Shown: in pieces, positions 1 to 5,885 of the stretch | Layout of the letters: each line of letters opens with the position of its first letter | How positions within the stretch are numbered: position 1 is the stretch's first letter | NCBI GenBank assembly: GCA_000434735.1 | Contig: FR881260.1 | Location: 1 to 10,944, forward strand | DNA: 10,944 bases | Direction of reading: 5' to 3' | Origin: Bacteroides sp. CAG:530 | Lineage (GTDB): Bacteria; Bacteroidota; Bacteroidia; Bacteroidales; Bacteroidaceae | Translations under genes and position numbers: made by a program | Notes under the pieces: generated by a model | Told to the model about the DNA's origin: nothing | The model's input: only the letters and a program-made list of their open reading frames with translations | Database searches by the model: none

Positions 1-100
1 AAAAGTTTTTCATCAGACTAACTGCCAATGCTTCGTAATCCTCTTTTATTGGATCAGCAAATTTCTTCAAAAGAGAGTCTATTGTTTTATATTCGTTCAT
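1..100 (-). CDS. Start of an unidentified protein, cut by the window edge
   Basis: An ATG at 100 (minus strand) opens a frame that stays open for 33 codons to the left edge. The peptide begins MNEYKTIDSLLKKFADPIKE and is amphipathic and charged, as expected of a helical N-terminus. The region upstream is AT-rich with no clear Shine-Dalgarno, which is normal for Bacteroidales. No domain is recognisable in so short a piece. The start is chosen as the only ATG that precedes a plausible leader. It could be a small chance ORF, because only 100 bases are visible. Confidence 0.45.
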   Translation of the reverse strand, partial: MNEYKTIDSLLKKFADPIKEDYEALAVSLMKNF

Positions 101-180
101 ATTTTCTGTCTATTGGCTAATAAATTGATTAATGATATTTATTAAACTGGTGAATGGCAAACCTCAGTGTCGGCTATAGA

Positions 181-300
181 CTACATCATTTCTCTTTTAA
201 ACCAAAGTTCAAATACACTATCAGCAAGGAATATACCATCTTTTTCAACGGTGATAATCTCTTTGTCAACCAAACTTTTCTTTATACGGTCTACTGAATG
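181..300 (-). pseudogene. Fragment resembling the C-terminal winged helix of an ATPase
   Basis: The minus-strand frame from 300 to the TAG at 181-183 encodes 39 residues with the pattern SVDRIKKSLVDKEIITVEKD, then GIFLADSVFELWFKR. From general knowledge, P-loop ATPases of the archaeal-ATPase/ATPase_2 type end with this kind of helix (S-V-x-x-x-x-K-x-L-x-x-K-x-I), a short wing, and a D-x-x-F-x-x-W-x-x-R tail. A TGA lies directly before the fragment in frame (301-303). The adjacent 60 bases continue a similar reading only in another frame, so this is a broken remnant rather than a gene. The assignment rests on pattern memory over 39 residues. Confidence 0.35.
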
Positions 301-365
301 TCACCCAATATTCCGTAGGTATACACTTGAGATGTAGCATCTTGCCAAACTGATAAAAAGGCATA

Positions 366-415
366 CGAAAAACGAAGTTCACAAGGTAGTGAACCACAAC
401 ATTGTGAACTTCGTT
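366..415 (-). terminator. Intrinsic terminator downstream of the DUF1810 gene
   Basis: The 14-base arms AACGAAGTTCACAA (371-384) and TTGTGAACTTCGTT (402-415) pair perfectly around a 17-base loop. On the minus strand the hairpin runs into TTTTT (complement of 368-372). It lies about 170 bases after the stop of the minus-strand DUF1810 gene, so it probably ends that transcript. The long perfect stem could also be a protein-binding palindrome. Confidence 0.6.
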
Positions 416-581
416 GCAAATGTGGTTTTGATGGTGTTTTTTTGATGGAAAGCCACAGCGGTACGTTCTACACTTGTCGCAAAGCCAAATCTTTGTAATT
501 GTATATTATCAATATGTTTTGGTTCATTAATTCTTCTATACTAAAGTTTTTCGCAAAGCATCATCGCATAGTTTTGCCATC

Positions 582-1043
582 TTACATATAGTCTAACGTT
601 TTCTTATCGTATTTCCCATTGTAGAATTTATCTAGAACCTCTTGAAATACATCGTCGGGTAAAACAGCATCAAAGAGAGTCATGCATGAACACACCTTCA
701 TTGCGTCAATCCCTCCAAAGATGTTGACGACATTCATATCTGTATGTGTCAGAAGAGCCTTTGTGATAGTCCTCAATCGAGAGCCTAACACAGGGTGTTT
801 CAGATATGCCTCAGCTTCGTCATATCCACTGATACCGTAATACTTGGCATTGTAACTGTGCCCCAGAGTAGCAAGCTGAGGGAAGATGAACCATATCCAA
901 TGAGAACTTTTATAGCCATTCTGCACTTCCTGCAAGGCTTGCTCATAGTAATGTGATTGCGCATCCAAGAATCGCTGTAGGTTATACTTGTCTGTATGCG
1001 TTCCGTTGTTGCTTTCATTTGTTAATATCGGATTCTGTTTCAT
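582..1043 (-). CDS. DUF1810 family protein
   Basis: This 153-residue protein matches the DUF1810 pattern as I know it. YNLQRFLDAQ is at about residues 20-29, followed by a YEQAL helix, the hallmark SHWIWFIFPQL at about 47-57, LGHSYNAKYYGI, an EAEAYLKHPVLGSRL block, then IFGGIDAMKVCSCMTLF and a C-terminal VLDKFYNGKYDKKTL. The length fits a family of about 140-150 residues. The protein looks cytosolic, with no signal peptide or membrane segment. Biochemical function is not established for the family. The ATG at 1043 leaves about 19 residues before the conserved core. The gene stands alone, with a promoter-like element about 140 bases upstream and a terminator downstream, so it is probably monocistronic. 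The translation shows no break. Confidence 0.9.
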   Translation of the reverse strand: MKQNPILTNESNNGTHTDKYNLQRFLDAQSHYYEQALQEVQNGYKSSHWIWFIFPQLATLGHSYNAKYYGISGYDEAEAYLKHPVLGSRLRTITKALLTHTDMNVVNIFGGIDAMKVCSCMTLFDAVLPDDVFQEVLDKFYNGKYDKKTLDYM

Positions 1044-1183
1044 GAGTTCTCGTTTTTTTTATGATAGGTAACAATATAACTTTAATAAGAGCTACATACT
1101 TCACTCAGATAGCCAAAATGTAAAACGTAGATTTTCATCATATATTTATTCTGTTGAAGTATTTATGCAAATAGGTCTGCCCA

Positions 1184-1191
1184 CAAATATA
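1184..1191 (-). promoter_or_regulatory. Candidate -7 element for the DUF1810 gene
   Basis: On the minus strand this reads TATATTTG, an exact match to the Bacteroidetes -7 consensus TAnnTTTG. It would give a leader of roughly 130 bases to the DUF1810 start at 1043. No TTG is seen at the expected -33 spacing, so the call is tentative. Confidence 0.35.
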
Positions 1192-1220
1192 AATGTTTAT
1201 TTGAAATAATTAAAAGATAA

Positions 1221-1259
1221 TGAACAGAACTTAAACTAATAAATATTTCATTCTGTTCA
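1221..1259. repeat. Inverted repeat, 9-bp arms
   Basis: TGAACAGAA (1221-1229) and TTCTGTTCA (1251-1259) are perfect inverted arms separated by 21 AT-rich bases. It could be a weak terminator or an operator. It lies upstream of the candidate DUF1810 promoter. Confidence 0.4.
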
Positions 1260-1335
1260 ATCTTGTTTGAAGGGAGTTCTACTGTATGATTGTGGAACAT
1301 GGAAACGGCTATCAGTAATAGCTTTTAGGTTTTTC

Positions 1336-1379
1336 GATTGAAAATCATGGGAATTTCTGATTGAAAATCATGGGAATTT
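1336..1379. repeat. Two direct repeats of 21 bp at a 23-bp period
   Basis: The 21-base unit GATTGAAAATC + ATGGGAATTT occurs identically at 1336-1356 and 1359-1379, with two bases between. Each unit contains the small palindrome GATT-GAA-AATC. No coding frame runs through it. Adjacent identical units of this size fit iterons or a recombinase or regulator binding site, but nothing here identifies the binding protein. Confidence 0.6.
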
Positions 1380-1540
1380 TTCACTGTGGAAATATGAACA
1401 AATAAGAAAAGTGTATATTTAATCGTGGCTTGGAACTCAAGACAATTCGATTAATCCGTATTCCAAAATGGTTTGTTTTCAACCCCAATCAGTCGCATCA
1501 ATTGGTCGATAATCTTTGGTCTGCATCATTCCGGTAACTC

Positions 1541-1625
1541 AAGATTTTGGTGTCAGGCCGTATTTTACCACAAAAAATTTTGGTATCAGGGTGTAAATCC
1601 GCAAAAAAGATTTTGGTATTAGGGA
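1541..1625. repeat. Three degenerate direct repeats at an exact 33-bp period
   Basis: The core ATTTTGGTrTyAGG begins at 1544, 1577 and 1610, a spacing of exactly 33 bases (about three helical turns). The rest of each unit is A-rich and less conserved. Because 33 is a multiple of three, the minus strand also shows a repeated peptide (DTKIF-like), but the frame is short and lacks a credible gene around it. The even spacing suggests iteron-like binding sites or a decayed tandem repeat. Confidence 0.55.
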
Positions 1626-1925
1626 AGTTATATGATATACAAGAATGCATACATAATGGCAAAACGAGGAAATCTGCGCTTTTTATGCCGTATTTTGAGA
1701 AAATTCCGTAATTTATGTCGTTTTGAGGATCGTTTTTCTTACGCTTTGCAGCGTAATAAACATTATAATGTCATTGTATGCTGATAGATTTTACAATTAG
1801 GAACTTCATGTCTTATAGTGATGAAGTTTCACTTTGTATGGTTGGACAAGGCATCAAGGTTAACTCCAAGGTAATGAAAGGAACGGGAAGCGAACTTCTA
1901 AAATAAGAAGCAATGCTTGATAAAT

Positions 1926-1966
1926 ACAAAAAAGGAGGTAAACACTTGTTATTAGTATTTACCTCC
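1926..1966 (-). terminator. Intrinsic terminator of the orphan minus-strand transcript
   Basis: On the minus strand GGAGGTAAATAC, a 9-base loop and GTGTTTACCTCC form a 12-position stem with one mismatch (arms 1955-1966 and 1934-1945). It is followed by a run of T (complement of the A run at 1928-1933). This is a textbook rho-independent terminator for leftward transcription. Confidence 0.65.
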
Positions 1967-1976
1967 TACTAGATTA

Positions 1977-2123
1977 TTAAGTTATCGTTATTTGTTGATG
2001 CTTACTTAACCTCCTCTGATTTCTTTGTGTGCTGATTGTCAAAAATTTAGACCTTTTGAAGGTACAAAATCGGTGCAAACAGGACATAAAAAACACATAG
2101 ATAATAATATCTAGGAAAACCAT
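1977..2123 (-). CDS. Possible 48-residue small protein, hydrophobic N-terminus
   Basis: The frame runs from ATG at 2123 to TAA at 1977-1979 and starts MVFLDIIIYVFFMSC, a short membrane-like stretch. A basic tail with KRSK, RNQRRLSK and KHQQ follows. It sits between a good minus-strand promoter at 2245-2276 and a terminator that begins about ten bases after its stop. The placement is what a short membrane-peptide gene would show, but the RNA itself may be the product and the ORF may be chance. I do not recognise a family, and no Shine-Dalgarno precedes the ATG. Confidence 0.3.
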   Translation of the reverse strand: MVFLDIIIYVFFMSCLHRFCTFKRSKFLTISTQRNQRRLSKHQQITIT

Positions 2124-2244
2124 AAATGATTGTACGGAAGTGTAACTGTCAAAGAATGAGAGGTTTTATCTTGAATGTGCACCGGTTTTTCATCTTACAG
2201 AGCTCATTTCAATCTTGAACCTTATCACTTCTTATCTCTTGTTG

Positions 2245-2276
2245 CAAAGATAATAAAAAAAGACAATACAGTGCAA
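2245..2276 (-). promoter_or_regulatory. Bacteroidetes-type promoter facing left
   Basis: On the minus strand TTG (2274-2276), a 21-base spacer and TATCTTTG (2245-2252) match the -33 TTG / -7 TAnnTTTG promoter of Bacteroidales sigma-ABfr. Transcription would start near 2238 and run left to the terminator at 1926-1966, giving an RNA of about 300 bases. No annotated-size gene lies in that interval. Confidence 0.55.
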
Positions 2277-2694
2277 GTTTTTCACGCTTTATTTTGTTCT
2301 TTCTGGCAGGAATCCGAAAATTCATGGAATAGACATCCATAAAGAAGGCAAAACAAACATAGACTTGAAAAACAGTGAAAAAAACATGTGCGCTTGCCCC
2401 GTTTTATCTATATATATGGGATTGTTGGCTTATCGAAAATAAAGGTAACCATCCTGAATGTCATCTCCATTTGTCGCCTATGAATGTCTAGTTTTATCTG
2501 CCTTTATTTGCCATAAATACGGGCCGGTAAAATCTTTTAGCTTTATTTAACAAGACGTGCTGCATTATCCGTTGTTGTCTCTTGTTGAAGTCCGTTTTCC
2601 GTTGTTCGGACTTTATTCCATTTGTGACAACAAGTAGACGGAGGCTCTGGTTCCCACCTTGTTTCCGGCTTTCTTTTTATATGGAAATTAGGAA
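2277..2694. other. Intergenic stretch without a recognisable gene
   Basis: This AT-rich stretch has no frame with coding character on either strand. The only structure seen is a hairpin with AAGTCCG (2588-2594) and CGGACTT (2607-2613) as arms. The right end forms the leader region of the membrane-protein gene. Confidence 0.5.
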
Positions 2695-2702
2695 TACCTT
2701 TG
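2695..2702 (+). promoter_or_regulatory. Candidate -7 element for the membrane-protein gene
   Basis: TACCTTTG matches TAnnTTTG exactly and lies 21 bases before the ATG at 2724, implying a very short leader. The -33 region has no clean TTG, so it is moderately supported. Confidence 0.4.
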
Positions 2703-2723
2703 TATTGAAAAACAATAACCTGT

Positions 2724-3446
2724 ATGAAAAACAAGCGACAAATAACATTGGTCTTGCTGGCAGAAGCCGCTGCGTTTTTGCTGGTATCTGTAAGTGCATA
2801 TTATTTCTGTTTGTCCCATTCATTGCGGATGACGGTTCTTCTGGCTATGATTGCTGCAGGCTTCACGGCCATTCAGCTTCCATGGTGTATCCGTTTCCTC
2901 TTTTGGGGCAAACGCCGTCCTCAGTCACAAGAAACTGACGATTGGCATCCTATAATGAAAAGTGACACCGCCAAGGTATCCACCATGTATGGCTATTCTT
3001 TCCAGCTTGCATATGAGCGTCTGGTCCTGCTCTATACTGAGCATCAATATGAGCAAAAACAATATCTGCAGCTAAAAGAGAAAGATGATGTGGAGAAACT
3101 GGACGCCATTCTGAAATACACGAGGAAAACATTCAACGGACTGGACCTGGAAGAAGCGGAAGTCTTCCAGATCTGCGAGAGCGTCAGATATTTCGTGACC
3201 AGGCGAAAAATCATGCTGGAGCTTGAAACGAGAATAAGGAAACGCTCACACATAACGCAGATCTCACTGAAAAACTTCGCCTGGAACATTGCGTTCCAAT
3301 ACGGCATCGAAGGAGTGCTGACGGCAGAATTCGTCCTTGTCACATTCCGGGAGTGGTTCACCAGATCATCTTTGCACACAATCAGGAAGACCCTTCGCAA
3401 TCCATCCGGAAAGCATAGGATAAAGATAGACAAGCACATCATATAG
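2724..3446 (+). CDS. Unrecognised membrane-anchored protein, two N-terminal helices
   Basis: A 240-residue protein. Residues about 8-28 (TLVLLAEAAAFLLVSVSAYY) and about 33-61 (HSLRMTVLLAMIAAGF onward) are two hydrophobic segments separated by a short loop, then a basic FWGKRRPQ stop-transfer stretch. The remaining 175 residues are soluble, charged and mostly helical, with a Glu/Lys-rich segment around 100-125 that could be a coiled coil. The end (about 185-240) has the pattern SLKNFAWNIAFQYGIE then SSLHTIRKTL, which could be a small helix-turn-helix-like bundle. The likely place is the inner membrane with the C-terminal part in the cytoplasm. I do not recognise a family. It is upstream of, and on the same strand as, the partition module but separated by a 560-base structured gap, so a separate transcript is likely. 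Confidence 0.75.
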   Translation: MKNKRQITLVLLAEAAAFLLVSVSAYYFCLSHSLRMTVLLAMIAAGFTAIQLPWCIRFLFWGKRRPQSQETDDWHPIMKSDTAKVSTMYGYSFQLAYERLVLLYTEHQYEQKQYLQLKEKDDVEKLDAILKYTRKTFNGLDLEEAEVFQICESVRYFVTRRKIMLELETRIRKRSHITQISLKNFAWNIAFQYGIEGVLTAEFVLVTFREWFTRSSLHTIRKTLRNPSGKHRIKIDKHII

Positions 3447-3477
3447 CTTTTATTTGGAAACGGAACTTCACATATAT

Positions 3478-3522
3478 ACTTTACTTTGGTTTAGCCTATA
3501 TATAAGACTAACCAAGTAAAGT
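3478..3522. repeat. Imperfect inverted repeat after the membrane-protein gene
   Basis: The left arm ACTTTACTTTGGTTTAG (3478-3494) and the right arm CTAACCAAGTAAAGT (3508-3522) pair along 15 positions with two one-base bulges and a 13-base AT loop. It starts 32 bases after the stop at 3446. There is no T run on either side, so it may act as a weak terminator or an operator. Confidence 0.45.
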
Positions 3523-3560
3523 GAACTGATTGGGCGTAAACGAACCGCCATCCAAAGACT

Positions 3561-3617
3561 TGCGGCAAAAAGAGAAATACGCATGGCGTCCTTATGGCAT
3601 TTTCTCTTTTAACTGCC
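3561..3617 (+). terminator. Hairpin ending in a T-rich arm, possible terminator
   Basis: AAAAGAGAAA (3568-3577) pairs with TTTCTCTTTT (3601-3610), and GGC (3564-3566) can extend the base by pairing with GCC (3615-3617). The 23-base loop is GC-richer than the stem. It may end the transcript of the upstream membrane-protein gene, although the stem is mostly A-T. Confidence 0.3.
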
Positions 3618-3624
3618 AATAACC

Positions 3625-3890
3625 GATTATATCATGAAGCATCGTTCATTTCCACCTTTCACAGGAGTTGCAGCTGCACACTTGGGACTCATAGACAAGA
3701 ATTGTGTTGCTAAGGTACTTCTCATGCCTTCCGCATCACAAGGTCTGGCCTTGCGGTTCATCGGGAAAATCTCCACCTCGGTTTGCACTGAGGTCGTATT
3801 TTCCCGTGAAACCTTGCATGGCAGGTGCATGAGCCCTTTGGAGGCAACAAAATTTTATCAGGTCCCAAGTGGTTTAAGCTATAAGAGGGA
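3625..3890. other. Structured intergenic element upstream of the partition module
   Basis: This 266-base stretch is unlike the AT-rich flanks. It contains a hairpin CAAGG/CCTTG (3739-3753) directly before a larger stem. CGGGAAAAT (3762-3770) pairs perfectly with ATTTTCCCG (3798-3806), an inner ACCTC/GAGGT helix (3775-3779 with 3790-3794) follows, and an outer GGTTCA/TGAAACC extension has one bulge. Both strands carry long open frames here (3634-3975 plus, 3627-3830 minus). The plus one reads into the 8-bp repeats at its end and its composition is not protein-like, so a structured RNA or a recombination or transfer site is more likely than a protein. The product is unknown. Confidence 0.4.
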
Positions 3891-3926
3891 AGGAACAAAA
3901 GTTCAGAACAATCGTTGCAAAGCACG

Positions 3927-3990
3927 TAAACATTTGGACATGAATACATGTAAACGTGTATACATGTATACATGAATACGTTAAATCATT
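3927..3990. repeat. Upstream array of 8-bp repeats (putative centromere/operator)
   Basis: Eight contiguous 8-base units in strict register: taaacatt, tggacatg, aatacatg, taaacgtg, tatacatg, tatacatg, aatacgtt, aaatcatt. The consensus is wATACATG. The array ends 20 bases before the parA ATG, so a protein bound here would cover the parA promoter. Contiguous short direct repeats are the classic target of ribbon-helix-helix partition proteins, for example the 7-bp repeats bound by omega of the delta/omega system. The likely binder is the product of the gene at 4763. Confidence 0.75.
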
Positions 3991-4010
3991 AATATATAAA
4001 AACAGTTGTT

Positions 4011-4763
4011 ATGTCACTGAAAATTATCACGTTAGCAAATTACAAAGGAGGCGTATCAAAAGCGTCCTCAACAGCTTCCATCGGGGCATGTATGGCACGC
4101 ATGGGCAAGAAAGTCCTGCTGATAGACCTTGACGGTCAGGCAAACCTCACTATGTATTTCATCCCGAATGAGGAAGACAATGGCGCAAGCATCTTCGACT
4201 CTTTGGTGAATAATGTGCCGTTGCCGGTGAAGCACATCAAGGAGAATCTTGACCTTGTTCCGTCTTCACTTGAAATGGCAAGTGCGGAAATTGCCATGAC
4301 CAATCTATTGGCAAGAGAACAGTTGTTGAGCCGATTGCTTGAACCTGTCAGGCAGAACTATGACTACATACTCATTGACTGTCCTCCGTCTTTGGGAATC
4401 GTCACCACAAACGCATTCCTTGCAGCTGATGAAATCATTGTGCCTATGACTCCCGAACTGCTTCCGTTGAAAGGCATGAGGCTTCTTGATGCCTTCGTGA
4501 CATCATTGCAGAGAATCAAACCGAGCCTTCGGCTTGGCGGTGTGTTTATCGCGAGGTACAACCACCGCAAGCTGAACAAGGCCGTGGAGGAAGCCGTAAA
4601 GTCCCGTTACGAGGCTATCACTTTCAAGACTCGCATCCGTGAGAACATTGCCTTGGCAGAATCGGCAGGCAGTGGCAAAAGCATCTTTGAATATGACCCT
4701 CAATCAAACGGAGCGAAGGACTACCAGGCATTAACGGAAGAGATAATATCACGTAATCAATAA
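4011..4763 (+). CDS. parA: ParA-type partition ATPase with an altered P-loop
   Basis: A 250-residue ParA/MinD-superfamily ATPase that moves or positions DNA together with a centromere-binding partner. The deviant Walker A is residues 11-20, YKGGVSKASS, with the signature lysine K12 and K17 present. Motif A' is LLIDLDGQANLT (36-47, D39 and D41), Walker B is DYILIDCPPSLG (118-129, D123), and IIVPMTPELLPLKGM follows. There is no N-terminal helix-turn-helix, so it belongs to the small ParA (type Ib-like) class, which usually pairs with a small ribbon-helix-helix protein. Residue 18, normally the Mg-coordinating threonine after the P-loop lysine, is alanine (codon gcg, one transition from acg). 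The next gene's ATG overlaps the stop by one base. Expression is probably repressed by binding to the 8-bp array just upstream. Confidence 0.93.
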   Translation: MSLKIITLANYKGGVSKASSTASIGACMARMGKKVLLIDLDGQANLTMYFIPNEEDNGASIFDSLVNNVPLPVKHIKENLDLVPSSLEMASAEIAMTNLLAREQLLSRLLEPVRQNYDYILIDCPPSLGIVTTNAFLAADEIIVPMTPELLPLKGMRLLDAFVTSLQRIKPSLRLGGVFIARYNHRKLNKAVEEAVKSRYEAITFKTRIRENIALAESAGSGKSIFEYDPQSNGAKDYQALTEEIISRNQ

Positions 4764-5116
4764 TGACTATGGCAAAGAAGAACATGGACATCCTGTTGGG
4801 TAACATACTTGGTGATTCAACCATCATTCCACAGGATAAAACGGACAATCCGTCAGAAGTCGTCGAAGAGAATCCCAAGGAAGAAAAATGTCGGAAAAGC
4901 GTTGGAAAACCCAATGAACCGCATTGGCAACATTTCTCTTTTATCTGCTCAAAAGAACTCGTCAACAAGGTGCAAGCCATTGCGCACAAAGAAGGGTTTA
5001 CCATCCGGACTTTCATGGAATACGTCATGAAACAAGGTGTTGAAGCATATGAGCAGAAACATGGTAAGGTCAAGAAAATCAGGTCGAAAGATATTGGCGA
5101 AGTGATGAAAAAGTGA
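4763..5116 (+). CDS. Ribbon-helix-helix partner of ParA (DUF3408-like)
   Basis: A 117-residue protein. The start ATG shares its first base with the parA stop (TAATG), which means tight translational coupling. Residues 1-55 are polar and acidic and look disordered. This part may hold the ParA-activating tail. Residues about 54-100 have ribbon-helix-helix spacing: a strand HWQHFSFIC, helix ELVNKVQAIAHKEG, then helix TIRTFMEYVMKQGVEAYEQ. The C-terminus is basic (KVKKIRSKD). The pattern resembles DUF3408 proteins that follow ParA-like genes in Bacteroides conjugative elements. It likely dimerises and binds the 8-bp repeats on both sides of the operon, acting as ParB analogue and autorepressor. 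The first repeat of the downstream array begins within its stop codon. An alternative start is the internal ATG at codon 3. Confidence 0.75.
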   Translation: MTMAKKNMDILLGNILGDSTIIPQDKTDNPSEVVEENPKEEKCRKSVGKPNEPHWQHFSFICSKELVNKVQAIAHKEGFTIRTFMEYVMKQGVEAYEQKHGKVKKIRSKDIGEVMKK

Positions 5117-5203
5117 ATACATGTATACACGTATACATGAATACGTTAATACATGAATACATTGATACACGTATACACGTACACATGTATACATTAATAC
5201 AAT
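5116..5203. repeat. Downstream array of eleven 8-bp repeats (putative centromere)
   Basis: Eleven contiguous 8-base units run without a register slip: aatacatg, tatacacg, tatacatg, aatacgtt, aatacatg, aatacatt, gatacacg, tatacacg, tacacatg, tatacatt, aatacaat. The consensus is wATACAyG, the same as the array before parA. Many adjacent pairs make small palindromes such as CATGTATACACG. The array fills almost the whole gap between the ribbon-helix-helix gene and the lipoprotein gene, so it may also control the latter. Confidence 0.8.
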
Positions 5204-5227
5204 AATTTAATCAAAAACAAAAGAAAA

Positions 5228-5737
5228 ATGAAAATGAAAAAGTTCCTTTCAAACGCCATCCTTTTAATTCTGATGGCAACTCCTCTGGCATTCACCTCTT
5301 GTGGAGATGATGATCCAACCGAAGTAATCGAGAACCCGGAAACAAAACTCGACGTATGGATAGAGCCATACCATGTCAAGGGAGCGAATGCCGATGCGGC
5401 CAAAAGCTACATGGCGCAATCCATGAAGCGTTATTGGCTTCAGTCAGAAACATCCACTGCCAGCTGCATTCAGTTGACCTATGTGACAGGCAAGGGCAAC
5501 GAGGGTATTCTCTATAGTTTCTCCCCTCAAGACGGCGCTCTATATTCCATCATTGACACAGAACATGCAACAAACAGCGGACTTGTCATTGACTATCTGA
5601 AGAAGCACTACAAATTGGTCATTGCCGACGAAACCAAAAGCCAATACAGCTTCATCAGTCAGGACAAAGCTGTAGTCATCAATGTAGTGAGGGTGTCAGA
5701 ATCCTACTTCAACGTAGAATACACTTTCGTCAACTAA
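5228..5737 (+). CDS. Small secreted lipoprotein, function unknown
   Basis: A 169-residue protein with a clear type II signal peptide: MKMKK, a hydrophobic core (about 6-22), and lipobox FTSC with the lipidated cysteine at 25. GDDDP follows the cysteine. Acidic residues right after the cysteine are typical of Bacteroidetes lipoproteins sent to the outer membrane or cell surface. The mature part is about 145 residues, with alternating strand-like segments (LDVWIEPYHV, CIQLTYVTGKG, GILYSFS, AVVINVVRV, YFNVEYTFVN), suggesting a beta-rich fold. I do not recognise a family. The A-rich leader (acaaaagaaaa) is normal for the group, and the start at 5228 is preferred over the ATG two codons later because of it. 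It lies 24 bases after the repeat array and ends 20 bases before a strong terminator. Its nearness to the partition genes suggests cargo of the same element. Confidence 0.85.
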   Translation: MKMKKFLSNAILLILMATPLAFTSCGDDDPTEVIENPETKLDVWIEPYHVKGANADAAKSYMAQSMKRYWLQSETSTASCIQLTYVTGKGNEGILYSFSPQDGALYSIIDTEHATNSGLVIDYLKKHYKLVIADETKSQYSFISQDKAVVINVVRVSESYFNVEYTFVN

Positions 5738-5757
5738 GACTCCAGTACGGACAGGCT

Positions 5758-5798
5758 GCCACCATCAGAACTTTATGCTCTGGTGGTGGCTGCTTTTT
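5758..5798 (+). terminator. Strong intrinsic terminator after the lipoprotein gene
   Basis: GCCACCATCAGA (5758-5769) pairs with TCTGGTGGTGGC (5779-5790) over 12 bp with one G-T pair and a 9-base loop. TGCTTTTT follows. Confidence 0.85.
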
Positions 5799-5820
5799 GT
5801 ATGCTCGGCATGAGCATACG

Positions 5821-5865
5821 ACAAAAGAGAGACTGTCAAAACTCACAATTGGCACAGCCTCTCTT
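5821..5865 (-). terminator. Terminator of the leftward defence operon
   Basis: On the minus strand AAGAGAGGCTGT and ACAGTCTCTCTT (complements of 5854-5865 and 5825-5836) form a 12-bp stem with one G-T pair, then TTTTG. It begins about 20 bases after the helicase stop. A further 8-bp palindrome GTATGCTC/GAGCATAC (5799-5819) lies between this and the plus-strand terminator. Together they insulate the two convergent units. Confidence 0.75.
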
Positions 5866-5885
5866 ATTGTGCATATTACCCAATA

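Noticed and set aside
331..498. Plus-strand frame of 55 codons with a Cys pattern (RCKCG, then GTFYTCRKAKS) like the first half of a GRF zinc finger.
   Set aside because: It lacks the fourth ligand, has no start codon in a sensible place, and part of it is simply the arms of the terminator hairpin at 371-415.
1425..1500. Minus-strand frame reading KIIDQLMRLIGVENKPFWNTD, protein-like in composition.
   Set aside because: It is closed by stops on both sides after about 24 codons, and no family could be recognised. It may be a gene remnant but cannot be supported.
2582..2938. Plus-strand ORF of 118 codons overlapping the start of the membrane-protein gene.
   Set aside because: It is out of frame with the better-supported 240-residue protein, with no domain and a Cys/Arg-rich chance composition.
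3634..3975. Plus-strand ORF of 113 codons and the overlapping minus-strand ORF 3627-3830.
   Set aside because: Both lie over the structured element. The plus ORF ends by reading the 8-bp repeats (KRVYMYT), and neither has a recognisable domain. They are not listed as genes.
4624..5194. Minus-strand ORFs antisense to parA, the RHH gene and the repeats (MYTC-rich starts).
   Set aside because: Shadow frames. The MYTCIH-type starts are translated repeats and the rest is antisense to clear genes.
3927..5203. A CRISPR array was considered for the regular repeats.
   Set aside because: The units are 8 bp and contiguous, with no spacers and no cas genes. Partition iterons fit far better.
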